Shown piece after piece: positions 1-9,616 of a DNA stretch of 64,000 nucleotides (the stretch's first letter is position 1; each line of letters starts with the position of its first letter). The stretch is from contig NZ_JAIGQB010000008.1 in assembly GCF_021083185.1 (NCBI RefSeq), positions 124,001 through 188,000 of the forward strand, given 5' to 3'. The position numbers and the translations under genes are program-made. The stretch comes from Nocardioides furvisabuli. Lineage in GTDB: Bacteria; Actinomycetota; Actinomycetes; Propionibacteriales; Nocardioidaceae. The notes beneath the pieces are model-generated. The model saw only the letters and a list, made by a program, of their open reading frames with translations. It ran no database searches and had not been told where the DNA came from.

Positions 1-2207
1 GCGAGCCCGTAGTTCATCGCCTTGATCTTGGCCCGCTGCTCGACGCTCACGGCAGCTGCGTCGACGTCGAAGACGCGCGCGGCGGTGATCGAGTGGAAGT
101 CCTGCCCGGACCGGAAGGCCTCGATGAGCAGCTCGTCCTCGGAGAGGTGGGCCATGATGCGCATCTCGACCTGGCTGTAGTCGGCCGTCATCAGGGACTC
201 GAAGCCCTCACCGACGACGAAGCCCTCACGGATCCGACGGCCCGCCTCGGTGCGGATCGGGATGTTCTGGAGGTTCGGGTCGGTGCTGGAGAGGCGCCCG
301 GTGGCCGCGATGATCTGGTTGTAGGTGGTGTGGATGCGCCCGTCGGAGGCAACGGTCTTGAGCAGCCCCTCGACCGTCTGGCGCAGCCGGATCACGTCGC
401 GGTGGCGCAGCAGGTGCTGCAGGAACGGGTGCTCGGTCTTCTCGAACAGCTGCTGCAGGGCGTCGGCGTCGGTCGTCCAGCCGGTCTTGGTGCGCTTGGT
501 CTTCGGCATGTCGAGCTCGTCGAAGAGAACCACCTGCAGCTGCTTGGGCGAGCCGAGGTTGATCTCCTTGCCGATGACGTCATAGGCGTCGGTCGCCGCG
601 GCCCGCACCTGCTCGCCGAACTCGGCCTCGAGGCCCTCGAGGTAGTCGGTGTCCACCGCGATGCCGACCTGCTCCATCCGCACGAGCGTGCCGATCAGCG
701 GCAGCTCGACCTCGCTGAGCAGGCGGGTGCCGCCGTGCTCCTCCACGGCGCCGTCGAGCGCGTCGGCGAGGTCGAGGACTGCGCGCGCGGTGAGCATGGC
801 GGTGTCGCTCGCCGTGGTGTCGTCCATGGCGTCGAAGCTGAGCTGGTCAGCGTCGACGGCGTCCTGGCGCAGCTCGCGCTTGAGGTAGCGCAGGGTCAGG
901 TCTGCCAGGTCGTAGGAGCGCTGGTCGGGCTGGACGAGGTAGGCGGCCAGGGCGGTGTCGACGTCCAGCCCTGCGAGGGTCCACCCGCGGGCAGCCAGGG
1001 CCAGGCTCGGACCGTTGGCGTCGTGCAGCGCCTTGGGACGCGACGGGTCGGCGAGCCACGCCGCCACCGCGGCGTCGTCCTCGGGCCCGATGTCGGCCAC
1101 GTCGACCCAGGCGGCGTCGCCCGTGCTCGTGGCCACGGCGACCGAGAGCACCTCGCCGGTGCCGGCGCGCCAGGTGCCGTGGACCGACACCCCGACGCGC
1201 TCCCCCGCCGGCGCGTGCTCGTCCAGCCACGCGGCTGCCTCCCCGGCGCCGAGGCGGCGTCCCTCCAGCTCGAAGCCGGCCTCGGCCTCCGTCGCGTCGT
1301 CGGGCTCGGGGTCGATGGTGTCGAGCAGCCGGGTGCGCAGCTCGCCGCGGAACTCCAGCTCGTCGAGGAGCTCGAGTCCTCCGGTGCGGTCCCAGGGGCG
1401 GCGTACGAGCTCGCCGGGGCGGACGGGCAGGCTCAGGTCGCGGACCAGTGCGTTGAGCTGGCGGTTGCGGATCACGTCGCCGAGGTGCGCGCGCAGCGCC
1501 TCGCCCTTCTTGCCCGTCACCTCGTCGGCGCGGGCGATGACGTTGTCGAGGCCGTCGAACTGGTTGATCCACTTCGCCGCGTAGCCCTGGCCGACGCCGG
1601 GGACGCCGGGAAGGTTGTCGGAGGTCTCGCCGACGATGGCCGCGAGCTCGGGGTAGCGGTGCGGCGGGACGCCGTACTTGTCCTCGACGTAGGCCGGGGT
1701 GAGCCGCGCCAGGTCGCTCACGCCGCGCATGGGGTAGAGCACGGTGGAGGACTCGGTGACGAGCTGGATGGAGTCGCGGTCGCCGGTGAGGATCAGCACC
1801 TCCATGCCCTCGGCGAGCGCCTCGGTCACGAGCGTGGCGATGATGTCGTCGGCCTCGTAGCCCTCGAGGTCGAGGTGGGCGATCGAGAGCGCGTCGAGCA
1901 CCCGCCGGATCAGCGGCAGCTGGCTGCTGAACTCGTCGGGGGTCTTGTTGCGCTTGGCCTTGTACTCGCTGTACTGCTCGAGGCGGAACGTCTGGCGCGA
2001 GCGGTCGAAGGCCACTGCGACGTGCGTGGGGGCCTCGTCGCGAAGCACGTTGACCAGCATCGAGGTGAACCCGTAGACGGCGTTGGTGTGCTGCCCCGTG
2101 GCCGTCGCGAAGTTCTCCACCGGCAGCGCGAAGAAGGCCCGGTAGGCCAGGGAGTGGCCGTCCAGCAACAGGAGGCGTGGGCGCGTCGTCTCGCTCGTCT
2201 CAGGCAC
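1..2207 (-). CDS. polA: DNA polymerase I, 3' end outside window
   Basis: Repair and Okazaki-fragment polymerase. About 735 N-terminal residues are present; the left edge cuts the gene inside the polymerase domain, near the O helix (RAKIKAMNYG). The 5' nuclease domain is intact, with LLLLDGHSLAYRAFF near residue 12, YEADDIIATL, LTGDRDSI and GETSDNLPGVPGVG. The middle 3'-5' exonuclease-like domain shows no DxE motif where proofreading enzymes carry one, so proofreading is probably lost, as in mycobacterial and Taq Pol I. The GTG start at 2207 is chosen because a TAGAGT box lies 6 nt upstream with no Shine-Dalgarno, suggesting a leaderless mRNA. It is divergent from the thioesterase gene, with only 33 bp between them. 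Confidence 0.95.
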   Translation of the reverse strand, partial: MPETSETTRPRLLLLDGHSLAYRAFFALPVENFATATGQHTNAVYGFTSMLVNVLRDEAPTHVAVAFDRSRQTFRLEQYSEYKAKRNKTPDEFSSQLPLIRRVLDALSIAHLDLEGYEADDIIATLVTEALAEGMEVLILTGDRDSIQLVTESSTVLYPMRGVSDLARLTPAYVEDKYGVPPHRYPELAAIVGETSDNLPGVPGVGQGYAAKWINQFDGLDNVIARADEVTGKKGEALRAHLGDVIRNRQLNALVRDLSLPVRPGELVRRPWDRTGGLELLDELEFRGELRTRLLDTIDPEPDDATEAEAGFELEGRRLGAGEAAAWLDEHAPAGERVGVSVHGTWRAGTGEVLSVAVATSTGDAAWVDVADIGPEDDAAVAAWLADPSRPKALHDANGPSLALAARGWTLAGLDVDTALAAYLVQPDQRSYDLADLTLRYLKRELRQDAVDADQLSFDAMDDTTASDTAMLTARAVLDLADALDGAVEEHGGTRLLSEVELPLIGTLVRMEQVGIAVDTDYLEGLEAEFGEQVRAAATDAYDVIGKEINLGSPKQLQVVLFDELDMPKTKRTKTGWTTDADALQQLFEKTEHPFLQHLLRHRDVIRLRQTVEGLLKTVASDGRIHTTYNQIIAATGRLSSTDPNLQNIPIRTEAGRRIREGFVVGEGFESLMTADYSQVEMRIMAHLSEDELLIEAFRSGQDFHSITAARVFDVDAAAVSVEQRAKIKAMNYGL

Positions 2208-2240
2208 CCGCCGACTCTATCCGTCGTCACCGACAGCAGA

Positions 2241-2690
2241 ATGGCCGCCATGACGACTCCAGAGACACTGGCCGGGTTGAGCGTCGAGGAGCTGATCGCC
2301 TACATGCCCGAGGGCAATGGTCGGCTCAACGAGAAGATGGGCATCGAGCTCGTCGAGGTGTCCGCGGAGCGGGTCGTCGCGACGATGCCGGTCGAGGGCA
2401 ACACCCAGCCCTTCGGCCTGCTGCACGGCGGCGCGTCCGTGGTCCTCGCCGAGACGATGGGCTCGATCGGATCGGCGATCCACGCCTACCCCGAGAAGGT
2501 CGCGGTGGGGGTCGACATCAACGCCACCCACCACCGCGCCGCCACCTCGGGGATCGTCACAGGCGTCGCGACGGCGGTGCACCTGGGACGCACGTCGACG
2601 TCCTACGAGATCGTCATCACCGACGAGCGTGGCAAGCGCGTGTGCACCTCGCGCATCACCTGCGCACTCGTGCCGGCTCCCCCACGCTGA
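2241..2690 (+). CDS. PaaI-type hotdog-fold thioesterase
   Basis: Predicted acyl-CoA thioesterase of 149 residues, the usual length for single hotdog-domain enzymes of the PaaI/YbgC-like group (DUF4442/4HBT). The core helix motif LLHGGASVVLAETMGS carries the HGG loop and the acidic residue expected in the active site. The later strand VATAVHLGRTSTSYEIVI is typical of the fold. ATG 2241 and in-frame ATG 2250 are both possible starts. Substrate cannot be read from the sequence; hydroxyphenylacetyl-CoA-like or aromatic acyl-CoA esters are typical for the family. It converges with the GNAT gene, 13 bp away. Confidence 0.88.
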   Translation: MAAMTTPETLAGLSVEELIAYMPEGNGRLNEKMGIELVEVSAERVVATMPVEGNTQPFGLLHGGASVVLAETMGSIGSAIHAYPEKVAVGVDINATHHRAATSGIVTGVATAVHLGRTSTSYEIVITDERGKRVCTSRITCALVPAPPR

Positions 2691-2703
2691 GACGGGACCG
2701 GGC

Positions 2704-3279
2704 TCAGCCGGGGACGCGCTCGCGCCGGATGCGGCGCGCGGCCAGCACCCGGTCGATCCGCTGCCTGCTGCTCGCGGCGTGGGTCACCTGCCGCGACTGC
2801 GGGAGCCGCGAGCGCACGGCGCTGGTCGTCGCGGCGCGCAGCATCGCCTGAGGCGCGAAGGACAGGCGCGCCATGAACCGGTTGGCGTCACGTGCCTCGG
2901 CCGCTGCGGCGGTCTGGATGTGGGCGATGCCGTGCTGCTCGGCGAAGCGGCAGGCCGCCTCCATCAGGGCGCTGCCCACGCCCTTGCGCCGGAAGCGCGG
3001 GAAGACGTGCGGCGACACCGCGAGGACGGCCGGCTCCAGGTTGAGCGGGGTGAAGGTCGTGGCCTCGAGGTAGACAGCACCGGCGACCTCGCCGTCGACC
3101 TCGGCCACGGCCACGGCCACGGCCTGCGTCTCGCACGCCTCGGCGGACGCGATGACGCGCGCGACATCCGCCAGCTGCTCGTCCAGACCACCCTTGCGCA
3201 GGATGTCGCCCCACAGCTCGCGCAGGGACGCCACGTCAGAGGGCTGTGCCTTGCGCACGGTCACCGGCGTCCGACTCAT
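2704..3279 (-). CDS. GNAT family N-acetyltransferase
   Basis: 191-residue acetyl-CoA-dependent acyltransferase. Motif A, the acetyl-CoA pyrophosphate-binding loop, is visible as PRFRRKGVGSALMEAA, preceded by the beta-strand VLAVSPHVFP. The C-terminal 45 residues are basic and extend beyond the usual GNAT fold (QSRQVTHAASSRQRIDRV). ATG 3279 is preferred over upstream in-frame starts because the protein then begins directly with the fold (TPVTVRKAQPSD) and an AGGAAG-like Shine-Dalgarno precedes it. The acceptor substrate is unknown. Confidence 0.85.
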   Translation of the reverse strand: MSRTPVTVRKAQPSDVASLRELWGDILRKGGLDEQLADVARVIASAEACETQAVAVAVAEVDGEVAGAVYLEATTFTPLNLEPAVLAVSPHVFPRFRRKGVGSALMEAACRFAEQHGIAHIQTAAAAEARDANRFMARLSFAPQAMLRAATTSAVRSRLPQSRQVTHAASSRQRIDRVLAARRIRRERVPG

Positions 3280-3579
3280 CGACCCACCACTTCCTGGAGC
3301 ACGTTCGGTGCGGCCCCCACCGGCCTGTCCCGGCACCACACCCGGGCGACCTTATCGCCCGGGCGCCCTTCCACGCTACGCCGCGGTGGGCCCTGTGCCG
3401 AAGGCCGGCCCACTCCTCCGGCGACCTGAACGGGCCGGGTGGGAATGTCTTCCCCGAGGTAACGAAACGGCTACGAACCGCGGAGTTGCGCAAACATGCT
3501 CGCCCATGCGTGTCGTCCGCACTACCGTTCCGTCAAAGCCCCATGGCTCCGACCGGAGCCGGCAAGAACCGGAGGACGC
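3280..3579. other. Intergenic region between GNAT and binding-protein genes
   Basis: This 300-bp divergent gap has no convincing gene. It holds a 9-bp perfect inverted repeat at 3341-3363 (arms cccgggcga and tcgcccggg, 5-nt loop) of unknown role, and a TACCGT -10-like hexamer at 3523-3528 that would give the downstream binding-protein mRNA a leader of about 45 nt. Confidence 0.5.
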
Positions 3580-4881
3580 ATGAAGCGCACCACCAATCGT
3601 CGTACCCGTGTCGCAGCCGCGGCTGTCGCCAGCCTGTTCGTCTTCGCTGCGTGCGGATCCGACGGCGACGACACCGAGACCCCCGACGCCGGTGGCGAGA
3701 CCTCGGAGACCGAGTCCGCCGCACCCAAGGGGGACGGCACGCTGACCTTCGGGTCGCTGCTCCCCGAGACCGGCAGCCTCGCCTTCCTCGGCCCGCCCGA
3801 GTTCGCAGGCGTCGACCTCGCCGTCCAGGAGATCAACGAGGCCGGCGGCGTGCTGGGCCAGGACGTCGTGCACGTGCGTGGCGACTCCGGTGACGCCGAC
3901 TCCGGCATCGCCCCCGCCGAGACCGACCAGCTGATCGCCGAAGGGGCCGACGTGATCGTCGGAGCCGCCTCGTCCGGCGTCTCCCTCACGGTCATCGACG
4001 CCATCCAGGCCGCTGGACGCGTGATGTTCTCCCCCGCCAACACCTCGACCGCCTTCGACGAGGGCGACTACGCCGAGCCGGACCTCTACTTCCGCACGGC
4101 CCCCTCCGACATCCTCCAGGGTGCGGTCATGGCCAACCTGCTGATCCAGGACGGCAAGTCCAACGTCGCCATCCTGTCGCGACAGGACGCCTACGGCGAG
4201 ACCCTCGTGGACCAGATCACGCAGAACCTCGAGGGCGCCGGCAGCTCCGTCGCCGCGACGGTCTTCTACGGCGAGAACGCCCAGTCGTTCGACTCCCAGG
4301 TCGACGAGATCGCCGCCGCTGGTGGCGACGCGCTCGTGCTGGTCGGCTTCGAGGAGACCGCCACGATCATCCCGCAGCTCATCACCGCCGGTGCCGGTCC
4401 GCAGGACATCGACACCTACTTCGTCGACGGCAACACCGCCGACTACAGCCCGGCCGGGTCCACCCCGCTCCCGAGGGGCACGCTCGAGGGCACCAAGGGC
4501 ACCATCCCCGGCGCCGACAGCGGCGGTGAGTTCCAGGACCGCCTCCTCGAGATCGACCCCGACCTCGACTCGTTCGCCTACGCAGCCGAGTCCTACGACA
4601 CGGTCATCATCTCCGCGCTGGCTGCTGTCGCGGCCGAGAGCGACAACGCCGAGGCCCTGGCTCTCGAGATCCCGGGCGTGACCAAGGACGGCGAGAAGTG
4701 CACGGACTTCGCCACCTGTGTCGAGCTCCTCGAGGCCGGTGAGGACATCGACTACGACGGCGCCTCCGGCCCCATCGAGCTCGGTGAGACGGGCAGCCCG
4801 ACGGCCGCCTCGATCGGCATCTACGAGTACGACGCCAAGAACCAGATCGCTCCCGTCGAGTACATCGAGGGCCAGATCTGA
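3580..4881 (+). CDS. Branched-chain amino acid type ABC transporter substrate-binding lipoprotein
   Basis: 433-residue extracytoplasmic solute receptor. Residues 1-26 form a lipoprotein signal peptide ending in the lipobox FAAC, so Cys is predicted to be lipidated by Lgt (encoded at 18491-19420). An acidic, Thr/Glu-rich linker follows, then a periplasmic-binding type I (Peripla_BP_6) domain with GSLLPETGSLAFLGPPE and AILSRQDAYGET. GGAGG 5 nt upstream fixes ATG 3580. It converges on livHMGF, whose products it probably serves. The ligand could be Leu/Ile/Val or another amide or amino acid; the family does not settle that. Confidence 0.9.
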   Translation: MKRTTNRRTRVAAAAVASLFVFAACGSDGDDTETPDAGGETSETESAAPKGDGTLTFGSLLPETGSLAFLGPPEFAGVDLAVQEINEAGGVLGQDVVHVRGDSGDADSGIAPAETDQLIAEGADVIVGAASSGVSLTVIDAIQAAGRVMFSPANTSTAFDEGDYAEPDLYFRTAPSDILQGAVMANLLIQDGKSNVAILSRQDAYGETLVDQITQNLEGAGSSVAATVFYGENAQSFDSQVDEIAAAGGDALVLVGFEETATIIPQLITAGAGPQDIDTYFVDGNTADYSPAGSTPLPRGTLEGTKGTIPGADSGGEFQDRLLEIDPDLDSFAYAAESYDTVIISALAAVAAESDNAEALALEIPGVTKDGEKCTDFATCVELLEAGEDIDYDGASGPIELGETGSPTAASIGIYEYDAKNQIAPVEYIEGQI

Positions 4882-4912
4882 TCCGGTCGGATCGCATCAG
4901 CACCTGAACGAA

Positions 4913-4948
4913 CCTCCGGCCCGAGACCTCACGGTCTCGGGCCGGAGG
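4913..4948. terminator. Strong hairpin terminator after the binding-protein gene
   Basis: A perfect 16-bp inverted repeat (arms at 4913-4928 and 4933-4948, 4-nt loop tcac) starts 31 nt after the stop codon. It lies between convergent genes and could act in both directions; the T tract is poor, as is usual in high-GC actinobacteria. Confidence 0.75.
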
Positions 4949-4982
4949 CCATTCTTGCGGGTGCTGGCGAGGCGCAGGAACA

Positions 4983-5017
4983 CGAAGGGCCCGGGATCGA
5001 GGATCCCGGGCCCTTCG
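4983..5017. terminator. Second hairpin terminator, end of livF
   Basis: A second perfect 16-bp inverted repeat (arms 4983-4998 and 5002-5017, 3-nt loop gag) lies 14 nt beyond the livF stop codon. It is probably the main terminator for the livHMGF transcript and, with the hairpin at 4913-4948, insulates the two convergent units. Confidence 0.75.
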
Positions 5018-5031
5018 TCGTTGCAGCTGGT

Positions 5032-5810
<779 letters not shown>

Positions 5811-5814
<4 letters not shown>

Positions 5815-6770
5815 GGCACGTCCTTCCTGTGCTTGTCTGCCTTCCTCGGAGTCTCGTGGGCCAGCTCGGCCTCGGCCTCCGAATCGATCTCGTGCTCGTC
5901 GAGCTCGGTCAGGTCGGTGTCGTGGTGGGCGCCGAGGTAGGCGTCGATCACGGCCGGGTTGCTCATCACCTCGGAGGGCGTGCCCTCGGCCACGATCTGG
6001 CCCTGGGCCATCACGATCACCCAGTCCGAGATGTCGCGGACCATGTCCATGTCGTGCTCGACGAAGAGCACCGTTCGGCCCTCGTCGCGCAGGGACTTCA
6101 CGTGGCCCAGCAGCGACTGCTTGAGAGCGGGGTTCACCCCGGCCATCGGCTCGTCGAGCATGATCAGCTCCGGGTCGACCATCAGCGCCCGCGCCATCTC
6201 CAGCAGCTTGCGCTGCCCGCCGGACAACGACCCGGCGAAGTCCTCCCGCTTGGCGTCGAGCTTGAACCGCGCCAGCAGGTCGTCGGCGCGTCGGGTGTTG
6301 GCCTCCTCCTGGCTGCGCCACAGGAACGGCAGCGCGGCCGACCAGAACTTCTCGCCCCGCTGCCCGGTGGCACCGAGGCGCATGTTCTCGATCACCGTGA
6401 GCTTGGCGAGCACCTTGGTCAGCTGGAACGTGCGGACCATGCCCAGCCGGGCGACCTTGTAGGGGGCGACCCGCTGCAGGGAGGTGCCGTTGAAGCTCCA
6501 TTCCCCCGAGTCGGGCATGTCGAACCCGGTCAGCAGGTTGAACAGGGTGGTCTTGCCCGCACCGTTGGGTCCGATCAAGGCGGTGATGACGCCGCGCTGG
6601 ATCTCGATGTGCTCCACGTCGACGGCCGCGAGGCCGCCGAAGGTGCGTCGGATGCCGTCGCCCTTGACGATGGGGTCCGGCTTCGGCACACCGGGCCTGG
6701 CCTCGAGCCCACTCAGGTCGGGACGCGGCGCGGCGGCGGAGGGCCGGTTCGGCTCGGTGTCAGCGCTCAT
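5811..6770 (-). CDS. livG: Branched-chain amino acid ABC transporter ATPase LivG
   Basis: 319-residue ATPase partner of LivF. Walker A is GPNGAGKTT, the signature is LSGGQRKLLE and Walker B is LIMLDEPMAGV with the His switch in VEHDMD. The LivG-type C-terminal motif for peptide length is followed by an acidic and basic tail of about 40 residues not needed for the fold. The start ATG 6770 lies inside the last codons of livM (11-bp overlap), and its stop overlaps livF, so the four genes are one operon. Confidence 0.93.
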
Positions 6771-8046
6771 CGATCGCGATTTCCCTTCGGTCGCCGAAGA
6801 TCCCCTGTGGTCGGAAGATCATCAGCAGCATGAGGCCGAGCCCGGTGGCGATGAAGCGGACAAGGCTGGACTGGGTGTTGTCCATGATCCACGTCGGCAC
6901 GAGCGGGTCGATGCCGGAGGTCGCCTGGCCGAGGAACGACCCCAGACCGGAGATCAGGAACCAGAAGATCATCGCCCCGACGACCGGCCCGAAGACACGC
7001 GCCGCACCACCGATCAACAGGGCGGTGTAGGCGAAGAACGTCACGTTGGTGGAGTAGTCGGTCGGGACGACCGAGGCCTGCTTGAGGGCGAGGAACAGCC
7101 CCGCGAGGCCGCCGAACATGCCTCCGAGGACGAGCGCCTGCATCTTGTAGGCGAACACGTTCTTGCCGAGCGATCGGACGGCGTCCTCGTCCTCGCGGAT
7201 CGAACGCAGCACGCGGCCCCACGGGCTGCGCATCAGCGCCCAGACGATGAGCAGGCAGATCGCGACCATGCTCCATCCCACGAGCACCGACCAGGTGTCG
7301 CGGGCACTGAACGCGACGAAGCCGAGGTCGAGGCGGGAGTCGAAGGGGTTGAGCTGCTGGTAGGTGCTGGCGTAGCCGGTGAGCCCGTTGGAGCCGCCGA
7401 GCGTGTCGGACATCTCGACCGAGCCGAAGGTCAGGCGCAGGATCTCGGCCGTGGCGATCGTCGCGATGGCCAGGTAGTCGGCCCGGAGCCGCAGCGTCGG
7501 AACGCCCAGCAGGATCGCCAGCACGATCGGGGCGAGCAGCGAGATCCCCACCGCAGCCCAGAACGAGATGTCGAAGGTCACCACGCTCACCGCCAGGCCG
7601 TAGGCGCCGACCGCCATGAAACCTGCCTGGCCGAAGTTGAGCAGCCCGGTGTAGCCGAAGTGGACGTTGAGACCGATCGCGGCGAGCGCGAAGACGATCG
7701 CGTTGGGGCCCAGGGCCTGGTTCAGTGCCGTCTTGAAGACCCGGGCGATGTCGACGGGAAGCGTGTCGGTGAACAGCCCCAGGACCAGCCAGGTCAGGAG
7801 CAGGACGGTGCCGAGGACGCCCAGCACGCGGCCGAGGTTGGCGAGGTTGCGACCCTCGTAGTCGTCGGGGTCCGCCTCGATCGCCGCAAGTGCCTGCCGG
7901 CCCTTCCAGAAGGCGAACGGGGAGGCGATGCCGGCGGTGAGCGTCAGGCCGGCCACACCGAGGACCGCGGACGCGATGGCCGCAGGGTGGGTCCGCTTCG
8001 GGCGCAGCGTGGGTGCGGCGCTCGGCTCACGGGTCGTGGCGCTCAT
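6760..8046 (-). CDS. livM: Branched-chain amino acid ABC transporter permease LivM
   Basis: 428-residue inner-membrane permease with about ten hydrophobic segments. The BPD_transp_2 signature region HFGYTGLLNFGQAGFMAVGAY is present near residue 130, and the EAA-like cytoplasmic loop reads SPWGRVLRSIREDEDAVRSLG. The N-terminus carries an extra transmembrane stretch (SAVLGVAGLTLTAGIASPFAF). ATG 8046 is preferred because GGAG lies about 10 nt upstream; an in-frame TTG at 8067 is the alternative. It is separated from livH by 61 bp. Confidence 0.9.
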   Translation of the reverse strand: MSATTREPSAAPTLRPKRTHPAAIASAVLGVAGLTLTAGIASPFAFWKGRQALAAIEADPDDYEGRNLANLGRVLGVLGTVLLLTWLVLGLFTDTLPVDIARVFKTALNQALGPNAIVFALAAIGLNVHFGYTGLLNFGQAGFMAVGAYGLAVSVVTFDISFWAAVGISLLAPIVLAILLGVPTLRLRADYLAIATIATAEILRLTFGSVEMSDTLGGSNGLTGYASTYQQLNPFDSRLDLGFVAFSARDTWSVLVGWSMVAICLLIVWALMRSPWGRVLRSIREDEDAVRSLGKNVFAYKMQALVLGGMFGGLAGLFLALKQASVVPTDYSTNVTFFAYTALLIGGAARVFGPVVGAMIFWFLISGLGSFLGQATSGIDPLVPTWIMDNTQSSLVRFIATGLGLMLLMIFRPQGIFGDRREIAIDER

Positions 8047-8107
8047 GGGCGGGTGCTCCGTTCGCAAGGAGTCGGCAGGACGGGGGTTCGGGGGTCGCTC
8101 ACGTCCG

Positions 8108-9481
8108 TCACCCGATCCGCTCGCGACGCCCGAGGATGCCCTGCGGTCGCAGGAGCAGGACCAGGATCAGCACGACGAGGGCACCGACCTCCTTGATCGA
8201 CGACGGCACCCCGAACAGGGGACCGACCTCGACCATGACCCCGATGATCATCGACCCGAAGAGAGCGCCCCAGATGGTGCCGAGGCCGCCGAGGGTCACG
8301 GCGGCGAACACCAGTAGGAGCAGCTTGAACCCCATCAGGAAGTTGACCTGGCTGTTGATGGCGAGCAGCACGCCGGCGAGGCCGGTGAGGGCCGTGCCCA
8401 GGATCCAGACGGCACCGATCACGCTGTCGACCTTCATGCCGGACGACGCCGACAGGGCCGGGTTGTCGGAGACGGCGCGCATGGCCTTGCCGAGCCGGGT
8501 CTTCATCAGCAGCACGCAGGCCACGGTGATGGTGACCAGGGCGATGAGGATGATCGCCAGCTCCTTGTCGGCCAGGCTGATGAAGCCGTAGTCACGCCGT
8601 CCCTGGCTGACGTACTGGCTCAGCGACTGGCGCGAGCTGCCGATGGAGTACTGGAAGGAGTTGCGGAGCAGGAGCCCGAGCCCGATCGAGACGATCATCA
8701 TCGCGATCAGACCGGTGCCACGTCTGCGCAGAGGTCGCCACAGCCCGCGTTCCTGTGCCCACCCGAACAACGCGGACACCGCGACGGCCAGCACGCCGGA
8801 CAGGATCACCGGCAGGCCGAAGCCGCGGTTGGCGACGTAGGTCATCACCGCCCCGAAGGTGATGAGCTCGCCGTGCGCGAAGTTGGTGAGACCGGTGGTG
8901 CCGAAGATCAGCGAGAGGCCCAGTGCGGCGAGCGCCACGATCAGGCCGAACTTGACCCCCGAGGTGAGGGCGGTCACCAGGCGGTCGACGAAAGGCACAG
9001 CGACGACCTCCTCGACCCCGATCGGGAAGAGCCCGGGGTTCGGGCCGTCGAACCGCACCTGGATGGTGATGGAGGCGTCGTCGGGATCGCTGAGCTCGGT
9101 CCCCTCGGGCAGGGTGTCCTGATCGAGCACGACCTCGTAGGCCCCGCGCTCGGGGGTCTCGATGATCACCCGGCCCTCGTCGTTGGTCACGGCCGATCCG
9201 ACCTCGGTGCCGTCCTCGGCCGTCACCGTCAAGGTGACGCCGACGATGGGCGCGTCGTCGTTGCCGGAGTCGAGGAGGACCACTGTGATGTAGGGGCCGT
9301 CGGGCGGCTCGACCGGCTCGGCGTCCTCGCCGGTCTCGTCGGCGGGCTCCTCGGTCGACGACGTGGTCGACGTGGGCTCGGTGGGCTCGGTGGTGCCGTC
9401 CGCCAGCGCAGCCAGCGGAGACAGCACCATCATCACGAAGGCCAGGCCAGCGGCGAACAAGGCCAACAGTCGCAGTCGCAA
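8108..9481 (-). CDS. livH: LivH permease with N-terminal secreted domain
   Basis: 457-residue permease with an unusual front end. Residues about 1-26 look like a signal peptide or signal anchor (RLRLLALFAAGLAFVMMV), followed by a Thr/Glu/Pro-rich linker and a roughly 90-residue beta-rich segment (YITVVLLDSGNDDAPIVGVT...GAYEVVLDQDTLPEGTEL) resembling a carboxypeptidase-regulatory or SpaA-like Ig fold. The typical LivH permease starts only near residue 165 with FGLIVALAALGLSLIFGTTG. Standard LivH is about 300 residues. TTG 9481 is preferred: GGGAG lies 9 nt upstream and a TATGCT -10 box at 9529-9534 rules out longer starts. First gene of livHMGF. Confidence 0.88.
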   Translation of the reverse strand: MRLRLLALFAAGLAFVMMVLSPLAALADGTTEPTEPTSTTSSTEEPADETGEDAEPVEPPDGPYITVVLLDSGNDDAPIVGVTLTVTAEDGTEVGSAVTNDEGRVIIETPERGAYEVVLDQDTLPEGTELSDPDDASITIQVRFDGPNPGLFPIGVEEVVAVPFVDRLVTALTSGVKFGLIVALAALGLSLIFGTTGLTNFAHGELITFGAVMTYVANRGFGLPVILSGVLAVAVSALFGWAQERGLWRPLRRRGTGLIAMMIVSIGLGLLLRNSFQYSIGSSRQSLSQYVSQGRRDYGFISLADKELAIILIALVTITVACVLLMKTRLGKAMRAVSDNPALSASSGMKVDSVIGAVWILGTALTGLAGVLLAINSQVNFLMGFKLLLLVFAAVTLGGLGTIWGALFGSMIIGVMVEVGPLFGVPSSIKEVGALVVLILVLLLRPQGILGRRERIG

Positions 9482-9616
9482 CGCTCTACTCCCGTCAAGC
9501 GAGTGTCCAGTGACCCTCGTCGGACCGGAGCATAACCACCTCGGAGTCTCCTGCGTCACAAGTGGCGGACACGCTTGGTAACAGTTCAGTCTCTCTCGGC
9601 CCCCACGCGCCCGGGC

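Noticed and set aside
93..2690. A very long + strand reading frame opposite polA that continues into the thioesterase gene
   Set aside because: Only the last 149 residues look like a protein; the rest is the mirror of polA codons in a GC-rich sequence (Val/Gly/Leu/Arg-rich with no motifs).
8108..9559. Longer livH product starting at GTG 9559
   Set aside because: The predicted -10 box (9529-9534) lies inside it, and the first 26 residues have no signal-peptide character, whereas the TTG 9481 form starts directly with one.
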